Below are positions 46,374-54,615 of a DNA stretch of 64,000 bases, piece by piece (the first letter of the stretch is position 1; each line of letters begins with the position of its first letter). Location: the NCBI RefSeq assembly GCF_900130025.1, contig NZ_FQXR01000008.1, positions 1-64,000 on the forward strand. Direction: 5' to 3'. This stretch comes from Sporanaerobacter acetigenes DSM 13106. GTDB taxonomy: Bacteria; Bacillota; Clostridia; Tissierellales; Sporanaerobacteraceae. The translations under genes and the position numbers were made by a program. The notes beneath the pieces are model-generated. The model was not told where the DNA came from, made no database searches, and was given only the letters and a program-made list of their open reading frames with translations.

Positions 46374-46430
46374 AACAAAATCTCCCTAAGTCATATGATG
46401 TAGTAGAAGTATGATGTGGGAGGTTTTGTT
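46374..46430 (+). promoter_or_regulatory. RBS-masking hairpin in front of a 41-residue ORF
   Basis: AACAAAATCTCCC (46374-46386) pairs with GGGAGGTTTTGTT (46418-46430), 13 bp with one G-U/mismatch. An inner stem is TCATA (46391-46395) with TATGA (46410-46414). The 3' arm contains the GGGAGG ribosome binding site and runs right up to the start codon, so translation should be blocked when the stem forms. It could also act as a weak aroF terminator. Confidence 0.6.
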
Positions 46431-46556
46431 ATGAGTAGAAAATATGATGATTATTTATTGCTGTTTTTCTTATTTCTTATATGGATATATGATGCAAGAT
46501 TTTCTGGAGATAGTGTTTTGTTGTTTTTTTTATTGCTAAGTTTTTTTATATACTAG
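46431..46556 (+). CDS. 41-residue hydrophobic peptide, function unknown
   Basis: This short ORF starts at ATG 46431, seven to eight bases after a good RBS (GGGAGG). It encodes two hydrophobic segments (residues 8-20 and 29-41) with a charged turn between (DARFSGDS) and a basic-acidic N-terminus (MSRKYDDY). It would lie in the membrane. The RBS is enclosed in a stable hairpin, which suggests controlled or very low expression. It is unknown whether it is a peptide toxin, a small regulatory membrane protein or a spurious ORF. The strong RBS favours a real gene. Confidence 0.5.
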   Translation: MSRKYDDYLLLFFLFLIWIYDARFSGDSVLLFFLLLSFFIY

Positions 46557-46565
46557 ATGAGAGAT

Positions 46566-46622
46566 TAACTCGGTATTATTTTATTTAAAGTGGGAATATT
46601 ATCACTGAGTAGTTTTTTTATT
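46566..46622 (+). terminator. Probable terminator after the small ORF
   Basis: An imperfect stem (ACTCGGT side near 46570 with CACTGAGT side near 46610) is followed by AGTTTTTTTATTT. The rest of the gap up to 46719 shows nothing further that I can name. Confidence 0.55.
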
Positions 46623-46719
46623 TATTGCAAAAGGAAATAGAAATAAGCTTACTCATTATAGAAGATTTTATGGTTAGAATTGTAAAAAACCAAATAAAAT
46701 CTTTAGCAGGAGGTAGATA

Positions 46720-47343
46720 ATGGACAAGAAAGAACTTGCTCATTTTAGAGATTTGCTGCTTAAAGAAAGGGAAAAGGTTGAAGGTATTTTAAATAAGATG
46801 GAAAACAATTTTTTTGAGTCAATGGAAGAATATGCAAGCGAATTGTCCGCTTATGACAATCATCCAGCAGATCTGGGAACAGAAATGTTCATGAAAGAAC
46901 ATGATATGGGACTGAAAAATAAAAACAATGATACTATTTATGAAATAGAAGAATCACTTAGAAATATAGATGAAGGTAATTATGGAATTTGTAAGGTTTG
47001 TGGCAAAGAAATAGATTTCAATAGATTGGAATTACTCCCCTACGCTAAACTTTGTATAGATTGTTCTAAAAAAAGAATACCTTTAGAAAAGAAAATGAGT
47101 TTTAGACCTGAAGAGGAGGATAGACCTTTGCCTTTTTCCAAAAGTCATATTGATGAATTAAAAAGTGAAGGAATAGAATTTGATAGAGAAGACAGCTATC
47201 AAGCAGTGGCAAGATTTAATATGGTTAAAGATGATCCTTCTGATTCCACAGGAGATAATCAAGGAATATATGATGACTTAGAAGATGGTATTGTTGAAGA
47301 TGTAGAAAAAATATCAGAAGAATATTATAAGGATACTCTTTAA
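46720..47343 (+). CDS. YteA-like TraR/DksA zinc-finger sporulation protein
   Basis: This 207-residue protein has an N-terminal coiled coil (about 1-60) and a four-Cys zinc finger (CKVCGKEIDFNRLE ... LCIDC), the DksA/TraR plan. The long acidic tail is typical of the YteA family (TIGR02890) found in endospore formers. DksA relatives act in the secondary channel of RNA polymerase, but this has not been shown for YteA proteins. It is followed by a terminator. Confidence 0.88.
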   Translation: MDKKELAHFRDLLLKEREKVEGILNKMENNFFESMEEYASELSAYDNHPADLGTEMFMKEHDMGLKNKNNDTIYEIEESLRNIDEGNYGICKVCGKEIDFNRLELLPYAKLCIDCSKKRIPLEKKMSFRPEEEDRPLPFSKSHIDELKSEGIEFDREDSYQAVARFNMVKDDPSDSTGDNQGIYDDLEDGIVEDVEKISEEYYKDTL

Positions 47344-47345
47344 TT

Positions 47346-47373
47346 AGCTAGTTAAATATAACTAGCTTTTTTC
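47346..47373 (+). terminator. Intrinsic terminator
   Basis: AGCTAGTTA (47346-47354) pairs with TAACTAGCT (47359-47367), then TTTTTTC. It separates the yteA-like gene from lspA. Confidence 0.92.
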
Positions 47374-47438
47374 TTGTAATAAATAGTTTAATAGATTAGA
47401 ATAATATATGTAATTTGTTATTTAAGGAGGAACAAGAT

Positions 47439-47894
47439 TTGTTGTATGGAATTTTTATATTAATAATTTTATTAGATCAATTTACAAAACAAGTAGCTGT
47501 AAAATATTTAAAATTGGGTGAACCTTTAATATTAATTGAGAATTTTTTGAGCTTTACTTATGTGGAAAATCGTGGAGCAGCTTTTGGTATACTTCAAAAC
47601 AAAAAGATATTTTTTCTAATTATAACAGTAGCAGTTATATTTTTTGTAGTATTTTTTTTAAAAAAGAATTTTTATCACTTATCTAAACTCATGAAAGTTT
47701 CACTGGTGATGCTAATAGCTGGAGCTGTTGGGAATCTTATTGATAGAATAAGACTTGGATATGTAATAGATTTTATATCTGTGAGGTTTAGCAATGGTTA
47801 TTATTTTCCAGTTTTTAATGTAGCAGATAGCTTTATAGTTATATCTACTATTTTAATTGTAATTATGGTGCTTTTTAATAAATATGAAGTTTAG
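47439..47894 (+). CDS. lspA: Lipoprotein signal peptidase
   Basis: LspA cleaves lipoprotein signal peptides in the membrane; several lipoproteins in this window need it. The 151 residues form four helices and hold the catalytic pair: Asp in NLIDRIRLGYVIDFI and in FNVADSFI. TTG 47439 follows AAGGAGG by eight bases; TTG 47442 is a close alternative. It overlaps the RBS region of the following gene. Confidence 0.95.
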   Translation: MLYGIFILIILLDQFTKQVAVKYLKLGEPLILIENFLSFTYVENRGAAFGILQNKKIFFLIITVAVIFFVVFFLKKNFYHLSKLMKVSLVMLIAGAVGNLIDRIRLGYVIDFISVRFSNGYYFPVFNVADSFIVISTILIVIMVLFNKYEV

Positions 47895-47905
47895 TGGAGG
47901 ATAAA

Positions 47906-48820
47906 ATGGATATTGTTGAGATATATGTTGGTGAAGAAGATGATGAGAGAATAGATGCATATTTAGCTAAAGAATTAAATGAAATTTCGAGAAGTTATAT
48001 TCAAAAATTGATTAAAGAAAATTTAGTTAAAGTAAATGGGAATTGTGTTAAATCAAAATATTTAGTTAAAGAAGGAGATTGTATATTAGTTGAATTGCCA
48101 GAACCTAAAAAACTAGAAATACTTCCTGAAGATATACCACTTGATATTGTATATGAGGATGAAGACATTGCAGTTATAAATAAACCTCAAGGAATGGTAG
48201 TTCATCCAGCGCCAGGAAATTATTCAGGTACTCTAGTAAATGCTCTTTTATACCATTTTGATAATTTATCTACTATAAATGGGATTATAAGACCAGGAAT
48301 AGTACATAGAATAGACAAGGATACATCAGGTCTGCTTGTAATTGCTAAAAATGACTTTACACATAGAATACTTTCTGAAGAGCTAAAAAAGCATAATATT
48401 GTTAGAATTTATATTGCACTAGTTCATGGAAATATTAAAGAAGACAAAGGTACTATAAATGAACCTATAGGGAGACATCCTGTTGATAGAAAAAAAATGG
48501 CTGTTACAGCGAAGAATAGTAAGGAAGCTATAACTCATTTTGAGGTATTGGAGAGATTTGGAAATTATACATTGGTTAAAGCACAGTTGGAAACGGGTAG
48601 AACTCATCAAATAAGAGTTCATATGGCATATATAAATCATCCTGTAGTTGGAGATTTTGTATATTCAAATTATAAAAATAAATTTAATTTACAAGGACAG
48701 TTGCTTCATGCAAGGAAACTGGAACTCATACATCCAAGAACACAAAAATATATGAAATTTGAGTCAAGTTTGCCAGATTATTTTCTTAAAGTTCTTGATA
48801 TTTTAAATAACAATAATTAG
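47906..48820 (+). CDS. 23S rRNA pseudouridine synthase RluD family
   Basis: This 304-residue enzyme has an N-terminal S4 domain ([20 protein letters not shown]) and an RluA-type catalytic domain. The catalytic Asp is in [15 protein letters not shown], followed by [10 protein letters not shown]. The RluA/C/D target cannot be separated by sequence alone, but the lspA-rluD order matches Bacillus ylyB. ATG 47906 follows GTGGAGG. Confidence 0.93.
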   Translation: MDIVEIYVGEEDDERIDAYLAKELNEISRSYIQKLIKENLVKVNGNCVKSKYLVKEGDCILVELPEPKKLEILPEDIPLDIVYEDEDIAVINKPQGMVVHPAPGNYSGTLVNALLYHFDNLSTINGIIRPGIVHRIDKDTSGLLVIAKNDFTHRILSEELKKHNIVRIYIALVHGNIKEDKGTINEPIGRHPVDRKKMAVTAKNSKEAITHFEVLERFGNYTLVKAQLETGRTHQIRVHMAYINHPVVGDFVYSNYKNKFNLQGQLLHARKLELIHPRTQKYMKFESSLPDYFLKVLDILNNNN

Positions 48821-48831
48821 GGGTGAAGATA

Positions 48832-49371
48832 TTGAAAACTAAAGCTGTTATATTAGATGAAAAAGCTATTGAAAGGGCGACTACAAGAATAGCTAATGAA
48901 ATATTAGAAAGAAATAAAGGAACTGAAAACTTGATATTAGTAGGGATAAAGACTAGAGGGGTTCCTTTTGCAGAAAGGCTTTCAAGAAAAATATTTGAAA
49001 TTGAAGGAATAAAGATACCTGTTGCTACGTTAGATATAACATTGTATAGAGATGATTTAACAGAGATTAGTTCTAATCCTATAATCAATAACGATGATTT
49101 CAATATAGATATAAACAATAAAGTAGTAGTTCTTGTTGATGATGTTATATTTACAGGACGAACTGTAAGAGCTGCATTAGATGCACTTGTAGATAAGGGA
49201 AGACCTAGAAAAGTTCAATTAGCTGTTTTAATTGATAGGGGTCATAGGGAATTCCCTATAAGGCCAGATTATGTTGGAAAGAATGTTCCTACGTCAAGAA
49301 ATGAAATAGTTGGTGTGCAATTCGAAGAAATAGATGAAATGAATCAAGTGATAATAAGGGAAAAAAGGTAG
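48832..49371 (+). CDS. pyrR: PyrR, pyrimidine operon regulator/uracil phosphoribosyltransferase
   Basis: PyrR binds pyr mRNA in the presence of UMP and causes early termination; it is also a weak uracil phosphoribosyltransferase. The 179 residues show the PRPP motif [21 protein letters not shown] near 95-115 and the RNA-binding [15 protein letters not shown]. No pyr biosynthesis genes follow, and no anti-antiterminator structure is seen here, so its targets lie elsewhere. TTG 48832 follows AGGGGTG. The stop codon is inside a bidirectional terminator. Confidence 0.96.
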   Translation: MKTKAVILDEKAIERATTRIANEILERNKGTENLILVGIKTRGVPFAERLSRKIFEIEGIKIPVATLDITLYRDDLTEISSNPIINNDDFNIDINNKVVVLVDDVIFTGRTVRAALDALVDKGRPRKVQLAVLIDRGHREFPIRPDYVGKNVPTSRNEIVGVQFEEIDEMNQVIIREKR

Positions 49372-49394
49372 ATGACTAGTCATCTACCTTTCTT
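49364..49394. terminator. Bidirectional terminator containing both stop codons
   Basis: A perfect 28-base palindrome (49364-49391, centre CTAG) has AAA/TTT flanks on both sides. It includes the pyrR stop (49369-49371) and, on the minus strand, the rqcH stop (49376-49378). Confidence 0.85.
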
Positions 49395-51151
49395 ATATTG
49401 AAAATTTCTTGTGTACTAGGGCTTACATAGATAGTATTGTTGTTTTCATATATTACCATTCCTGGCTTTGAACCTTTTGGTTTCTTTACATTTTTTTTGT
49501 AAGTATAATCAACAGGAACATTTTGTGAGTTTTTTCCTTTGCTATGAAAGGCAGCTAATAGTGCAGCTTCATATAAAGTAGTATCAGGTACTTTTTTTTG
49601 CTCAGTTTTTATTATGACATGGCTTCCTGGTATATTTTTTGTATGAAACCATAAATCTTCCTTGTCTGCAAGTTTTAATGTTAGATGGTCATTTTGCTTA
49701 TTGTTTTTGCCTACATATATATGAAAATTGTCAGAAGATAAGAAGTGATGAGGTTTAGATATTTTGTTGTTGTTTTTCTTTTTGTTTTTGTAAGAGCTTT
49801 TTATATATCCTTCACTCATCAGTTCATCCTTTATCTCTTCTAACTCTTCAATTTCGGTGCAATTTTCAATGGATATCAATATATTTTCTAAATAATCAAT
49901 TTCTTCTTCTGTTTGAGGAATTTGACTTTCTAGAAGTTTAGAAGCATTTTTTAATTTAGCATATTTTTTATAATAGTGTTGAGCATTTTGTGAAGGAGAT
50001 AATTTGACATCTAATGGGACTGAAACCTTTTCCATATCTTCAGTATAAAAGTTTTCCAACTGGATGCTATTTGTTCTTTTTGATATTTTATAGATATTTG
50101 CAGAAATTAAATCTCCATAAATTTTATATTTTTCTCTTTTTTTTGCTTCCAGTAGTTCTTCTTTTTGCTTTGCTAATTTGTTTATGGATCGATCTAACTT
50201 TGTTTGTATTGACTTTTTAATAGAAAGTGATTTTTGACTTATTCTATCCAATATATCTTTTTGTAGATAGTATTTATCTAGAACAAAACTCATAGACTCA
50301 TTATATTCTACATTCATATCTCCATACTGGGATATATTCATGGAATGAAAATCAACTATTTCATTTCTTTCATTATGAAAAATAATATTTGGTGAGAAAT
50401 TTTTAAATTTGATATCTTCCATTAATTCTTTAAAAGCTTTGAAAAGTATTTCTTTTTCATTTACATCTAAATAGTCCATGGATTTTCTTTCATCTATATG
50501 AGCACGATAGCATATTTCTCTACTGATAAGTGGACTTAATCCGATGAAATTTGTATATAAAAATTTAAATATTTGAGTATTTTTATTTTCTTCATCATAT
50601 ATTTTGATAAAAGTATCAAAGTTGATATCAATAGGATTTATTTTATCATTTGAAGGAGGAAATTCATATTTTAGTCCAGGTAGTACTTGCCTTACTCTAC
50701 TCATATCATAAGGTACTCTTTTTATAGAATCTATTATAGTACTAGAAAGTTTATCTATGAGAATTATATTGCTATGCTTACCCATTATTTCTATTATTAG
50801 TTGTTTTATACTCATTTCGCCCATTTCATCGAGACATCTTATATCAATCATCACTATTCTATCTAATTCATACTGATTTATTTCAGTTATTATGCCATTT
50901 GTCAGATGTTTTCTCAATAGCATACAGAATACAGGTGGTGTATCTGGATTCTTTTTTGAATAATTGGTCAGGTAAATGCGAGGATTGTTGCTACTAGCAG
51001 AAAGAATAAGTTTATAATTTTTACCTAGATTATGAATATGTATAAGAATTTCATCTTTTTCTTGCTGATAGATTTTGGTTATTTTACCACCTAGAATGGA
51101 AGTTTCTAATTCGTTTATTACGGCTCTTGTTACTATTCCATCAAAAGACAT
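49376..51151 (-). CDS. rqcH: RqcH (NFACT family), ribosome-associated quality control
   Basis: RqcH binds stalled 50S subunits and adds C-terminal alanine tails to the nascent chain, marking it for decay. The 591 residues comprise NFACT-N (about 1-200; ILGGKITKIYQQEKDEILI, INQYELDRIVMIDI), a helix-hairpin-helix and coiled-coil arm (about 290-430), and the NFACT-R domain (DNFHIYVGKNNKQNDHLTLK, LWFHTKNIPGSHVII). It is related to FbpA, an adhesin annotation that is now thought to be secondary. It is convergent with pyrR and divergent from yicC. Confidence 0.95.
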   Translation of the reverse strand: MSFDGIVTRAVINELETSILGGKITKIYQQEKDEILIHIHNLGKNYKLILSASSNNPRIYLTNYSKKNPDTPPVFCMLLRKHLTNGIITEINQYELDRIVMIDIRCLDEMGEMSIKQLIIEIMGKHSNIILIDKLSSTIIDSIKRVPYDMSRVRQVLPGLKYEFPPSNDKINPIDINFDTFIKIYDEENKNTQIFKFLYTNFIGLSPLISREICYRAHIDERKSMDYLDVNEKEILFKAFKELMEDIKFKNFSPNIIFHNERNEIVDFHSMNISQYGDMNVEYNESMSFVLDKYYLQKDILDRISQKSLSIKKSIQTKLDRSINKLAKQKEELLEAKKREKYKIYGDLISANIYKISKRTNSIQLENFYTEDMEKVSVPLDVKLSPSQNAQHYYKKYAKLKNASKLLESQIPQTEEEIDYLENILISIENCTEIEELEEIKDELMSEGYIKSSYKNKKKNNNKISKPHHFLSSDNFHIYVGKNNKQNDHLTLKLADKEDLWFHTKNIPGSHVIIKTEQKKVPDTTLYEAALLAAFHSKGKNSQNVPVDYTYKKNVKKPKGSKPGMVIYENNNTIYVSPSTQEIFNIRKVDD

Positions 51152-51303
51152 TTACATTCCTCCAATATTTTTTCTTAAATTAAGTATAACATTTAATGCA
51201 CAATAAATAAATAAAAACTCCTTTAGGGAAAAAATTTTAATATTTTGTAATAAAACATGGAATAATTCAATCATTAGTAATATAATTGGTAATATAAATT
51301 GGC

Positions 51304-51331
51304 TTGATAATAAATGTGAATGTGATAAAAT
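51304..51331 (+). promoter_or_regulatory. Probable promoter of the yicC operon
   Basis: TTGATA at 51304-51309 and TAAAAT at 51326-51331 are 16 bases apart with an extended TG at 51323-51324. Confidence 0.6.
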
Positions 51332-51362
51332 TTACTAAAATAGTATTGAGAGGATGAAATAT

Positions 51363-52244
51363 ATGATAAAAAGCATGACAGGGTTTGGCAGGAGTGAAAA
51401 TACTGATGGAGTACATAATTTCACTGTAGAAGTGAAAACTCTAAACCATAGATACAATGATACAATAATAAAAATGCCTAAACATATAAATTATGTAGAA
51501 GAAAATGTAAAAAAAATCATAAAGGGAAAAATAAGTAGAGGAAGAGTTGAAGTATATATATCGTTGGAATATGAAGATGATAGTAATATTGATGTAAAAG
51601 TAAATGTTCCTTTAGCTAGAGCATATAAAAGAGCTTTAGATGAGATGACAAATGAATTATTCTCTGATGAGAAAGTAACTATTGAACATATAATAAGAAT
51701 GCCAGATGTTATAAAGACAAAGAGATTAGAAGATGATGAAAATCAAATTTGGTTGTGCCTAGAAAAGGCCCTTGAAGAAGCTTTAGACAATACTGTTGAA
51801 ATGAGAATTCGAGAAGGGCATGAACTTTCTAAGGATATTAGAGAAAGAACTTTAAAAATAAAGAAAATGATAGAATCTATTGAGAAAAGAGCTCCTTTAG
51901 TTGTATTAGAATATAAGGAGAAGTTGAAAGAAAGAGTAGAAGAGCTATTAGATAATGAATATAAATTAGATGAAAGCAAGCTTGCCAACGAAGTTGCTTT
52001 TTATGCAGATAAAAGCAATATTACTGAGGAAATTGTGAGACTTTATAGTCATATAAATCAGCTTTTTGAATGTCTAGATAGTATAGAGCCAGTAGGAAGA
52101 AAATTGGATTTTTTGATACAGGAAATGAACAGGGAAGTAAATACTATTGGTTCGAAGTCTAGTGATATAGAGATAGGGAAGACCGTAGTCGAAGTAAAAA
52201 GTGAACTAGAAAAGGTAAGAGAACAAATTCAAAACGTAGAGTAA
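51363..52244 (+). CDS. YicC family endoribonuclease
   Basis: YicC proteins are stress-associated endoribonucleases. The 293 residues open with the family signature MIKSMTGFGRSE and have the YicC N domain, a helical middle, and the C-terminal DUF1732 region (GRKLDFLIQEMNREVNTIGSKS). ATG 51363 gives this signature and lies nine bases after GAGAGG; ATG 51354 is inside the RBS. It begins a long operon that includes remA and gmk. Confidence 0.95.
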   Translation: MIKSMTGFGRSENTDGVHNFTVEVKTLNHRYNDTIIKMPKHINYVEENVKKIIKGKISRGRVEVYISLEYEDDSNIDVKVNVPLARAYKRALDEMTNELFSDEKVTIEHIIRMPDVIKTKRLEDDENQIWLCLEKALEEALDNTVEMRIREGHELSKDIRERTLKIKKMIESIEKRAPLVVLEYKEKLKERVEELLDNEYKLDESKLANEVAFYADKSNITEEIVRLYSHINQLFECLDSIEPVGRKLDFLIQEMNREVNTIGSKSSDIEIGKTVVEVKSELEKVREQIQNVE

Positions 52245-52259
52245 CAGGAGGGGTAAGAA

Positions 52260-52526
52260 ATGAATATCAAACTTATTAATATAGGATTTGGAAATATTGT
52301 GTCAGCAAATCGAATAATTGCTATTGTAAGTCCAGAGTCAGCACCTATAAAGAGAATGATTCAAGAAGCTAGAGATAGAGGCATGCTAATAGATGCTACA
52401 TATGGACGTAGAACTAGAGCAGTTATCATTACTGATAGTGATCATATAATACTTTCTGCAGTTCAACCAGAAACTGTAGCTCATAGATTGAATAGTAAAG
52501 ATACTATGGATATAGATCTAAATTAG
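52260..52526 (+). CDS. remA: RemA-like DNA-binding protein (DUF370)
   Basis: RemA is a small DNA-binding protein that activates biofilm and osmoprotection genes in B. subtilis. The 88 residues match the family start [20 protein letters not shown] and the positively charged surface stretch [20 protein letters not shown]. Its place between yicC and gmk is conserved. Whether it controls matrix genes in this organism is not known. Confidence 0.94.
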   Translation: MNIKLINIGFGNIVSANRIIAIVSPESAPIKRMIQEARDRGMLIDATYGRRTRAVIITDSDHIILSAVQPETVAHRLNSKDTMDIDLN

Positions 52527-52540
52527 AAGGAGGAATAGAC

Positions 52541-53143
52541 GTGGAAGAAGGACTACTAGTTGTAGTATCTGGGCCATCAGGTTGTGGGAAAGGAACAATA
52601 TGCAAGGAACTTCTTCGAAGAAATAAAGATATTATCATATCAATTTCTGCTACTACTAGAAAGCCAAGGAATGGAGAAGTTGAAGGAGTTAATTATTTTT
52701 TTATTGATAAAGAACAATTTGATGCTATGGTTCAAAATGATGAATTCATTGAGTATGCTAATGTTCATGGAAATTTTTACGGTACACCTAAAAAATTTGT
52801 TTTAGATAAGTTGAAAAATGGAGAAAGTATACTTTTTGAAATTGATGTACAAGGTGCAATTCAAATAAAAAAAATGTATCCAAAAGCAGTACTTATATTT
52901 ATAGCTCCACCTTCTATGGAAGAGTTAAAAAATAGAATTGTTGGAAGAGGAACAGAAAGTAAAAGTGATATTGAAAAAAGATATGAAAATGCTTTCAAAG
53001 AATTGGAATATATAAAAGAATATGAGTACATGGTCATAAATGATGAAGTTATGAATGCTGTTGAAAAAATTGAATCAATCATAATGGCAGAAAAATGTAA
53101 AACCATAAGACAAAAAGAATTAATAAAAAAAATATTATCATAG
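52541..53143 (+). CDS. gmk: Guanylate kinase
   Basis: Gmk phosphorylates GMP/dGMP with ATP. The 200 residues carry the P-loop GPSGCGKGT near 10-18, the GMP-binding SATTRKPRNGEVEGVNYFF and the lid region. It starts at GTG 52541 after AAGGAGGA. It is a target of (p)ppGpp in Firmicutes, whose synthetase (relA) is also in this window. Confidence 0.97.
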   Translation: MEEGLLVVVSGPSGCGKGTICKELLRRNKDIIISISATTRKPRNGEVEGVNYFFIDKEQFDAMVQNDEFIEYANVHGNFYGTPKKFVLDKLKNGESILFEIDVQGAIQIKKMYPKAVLIFIAPPSMEELKNRIVGRGTESKSDIEKRYENAFKELEYIKEYEYMVINDEVMNAVEKIESIIMAEKCKTIRQKELIKKILS

Positions 53144-53155
53144 GAGGTTTTTTAT

Positions 53156-53362
53156 ATGTATCCTTCAATTAATGAATTAACTAAAAAAGCAGATAGTAGA
53201 TATACATTAGTTATGCTTGCTTCAAAGAGGGCTAGACAGCTAGTTGATGGTGCAAAACCATATATAGACACAGATTCAAACAAGCCCGTAAGCATTGCTA
53301 TTGAAGAAATAAGGCAGGACAAAATAACGTATAGAAGACCTGATTTAAAAGGCCTTAAGTAG
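53156..53362 (+). CDS. rpoZ: DNA-directed RNA polymerase omega subunit
   Basis: Omega folds around the beta-prime C-terminus and aids polymerase assembly. The 68 residues contain the short helix YTLVMLASKRARQLVDGA and ISIAIEEI-type stretch. The position gmk-rpoZ is conserved and there are 12 bases to gmk. Confidence 0.95.
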   Translation: MYPSINELTKKADSRYTLVMLASKRARQLVDGAKPYIDTDSNKPVSIAIEEIRQDKITYRRPDLKGLK

Positions 53363-53370
53363 GTGATTAA

Positions 53371-54561
53371 ATGCTAGAAGGGAAAAACATATTAGTTTGT
53401 GTAAGTGGAGGAATAGCAGCGTATAAAGTAGTAGATGTGGTAAGCAGACTAAAAAAATTAAATGCAAATGTGAATGTAATAATGACCAAATCAGCAACAA
53501 ATTTTGTTGCTCCATTGACATTTCAAACATTGTCTCAAAACTTTGTAAATGTAGACATGTTTGAAGAGCCAAAGACTTGGGAAGTTGAGCATATTTCTTT
53601 AGCAGAAAAGGCAGATTTGGTTTTAATAGCACCTGCTACTGCAAATGTAATAGGAAAAATTGCAAATGGAATAGCAGATGATATGTTAACTACAGTAGTT
53701 ATGGCAACAAAGGCCAAAGTCATATTTGCCCCTGCTATGAATACCAATATGTATACAAATCCTACTGTAAAAGAGAATATAAAAAAGTTAAAGGAATATG
53801 GATATGAGTTTATAAATACAAATGTGGGATTACTTGCTTGTGGAACTTATGGAGAAGGTAGGATGGCTGAACCAGAAGAAATAGTTGAGTATCTAAAAAG
53901 TTCTTTTTATGATAAAGATTTAAAGGAGAAAAAAATTGTTATAACTGCTGGTCCAACTATAGAACCACTTGATCCTGTGAGATATATGACAAACTTTTCA
54001 AGTGGCAAAATGGGATATGCTCTTGCTGAGATGGCTAAAAATAGAGGTGGCAATGTGGTTTTGATTACTGGACCTACTCATCTTTCTCCACCTAATGGAG
54101 TAAAAGTAATCAATATAAATACAACAAGAGAAATGCTTTATGCTATTGAGAGAGAATTTGATGACTGTCATGTTTTAATTAAAGCTGCAGCTCCATTGGA
54201 TTATAGACCTGAAACTGTTAGTGATAAAAAAATAAAGAAAGGTGAAGAAGCGCTAGAGTTAAAGTTTATAAGAAATCCAGATGTTGCCATGTATTTTGGA
54301 AAGATAAAAGGCGAAAAAATCATGGTAGGATTTGCAGCAGAAACAGATAATTTAATAGAATATGCTAAAGGAAAAATGGAAAGAAAAAATTTTGATTTTA
54401 TAGTAGCAAATGATGTGTCTAAAGAAGGTGCTGGTTTTAGAACAAATACGAATATTGTCAATATAATTGATAAGAGTGGTAGCGTTTCTGAATATCCCTT
54501 AATGAGTAAAGATGAGCTGGCGAATATTATTTTGGATAAGGTTGTAGGACTTTTAAATTAA
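53371..54561 (+). CDS. coaBC: Bifunctional phosphopantothenoylcysteine decarboxylase/phosphopantothenate--cysteine ligase
   Basis: CoaBC makes 4'-phosphopantetheine in CoA synthesis. In 396 residues, the flavin-dependent CoaC half (GGIAAYKVVDVVSRL, ATANVIGKIANGIADD, PAMNTNMY) occupies about 1-185, and the CTP-dependent CoaB half (ITAGPTIEPLDPVRYMTNFS, KAAAPLDYRP, VGFAAET) follows. It is in frame with the operon and ends at a terminator. Confidence 0.97.
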   Translation: MLEGKNILVCVSGGIAAYKVVDVVSRLKKLNANVNVIMTKSATNFVAPLTFQTLSQNFVNVDMFEEPKTWEVEHISLAEKADLVLIAPATANVIGKIANGIADDMLTTVVMATKAKVIFAPAMNTNMYTNPTVKENIKKLKEYGYEFINTNVGLLACGTYGEGRMAEPEEIVEYLKSSFYDKDLKEKKIVITAGPTIEPLDPVRYMTNFSSGKMGYALAEMAKNRGGNVVLITGPTHLSPPNGVKVININTTREMLYAIEREFDDCHVLIKAAAPLDYRPETVSDKKIKKGEEALELKFIRNPDVAMYFGKIKGEKIMVGFAAETDNLIEYAKGKMERKNFDFIVANDVSKEGAGFRTNTNIVNIIDKSGSVSEYPLMSKDELANIILDKVVGLLN

Positions 54562-54597
54562 AAGCTAGATAAGGCTCATCTAGCTTTTAATTTTTAA
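54558..54597 (+). terminator. Intrinsic terminator after coaBC
   Basis: TTAAAAGCTAGAT (54558-54570) pairs with ATCTAGCTTTTAA (54578-54590), followed by TTTTTAA. priA lies only 19 bases further, so partial read-through is likely. Confidence 0.88.
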
Positions 54598-54615
54598 AAA
54601 TGAAAAGGATTGGTA

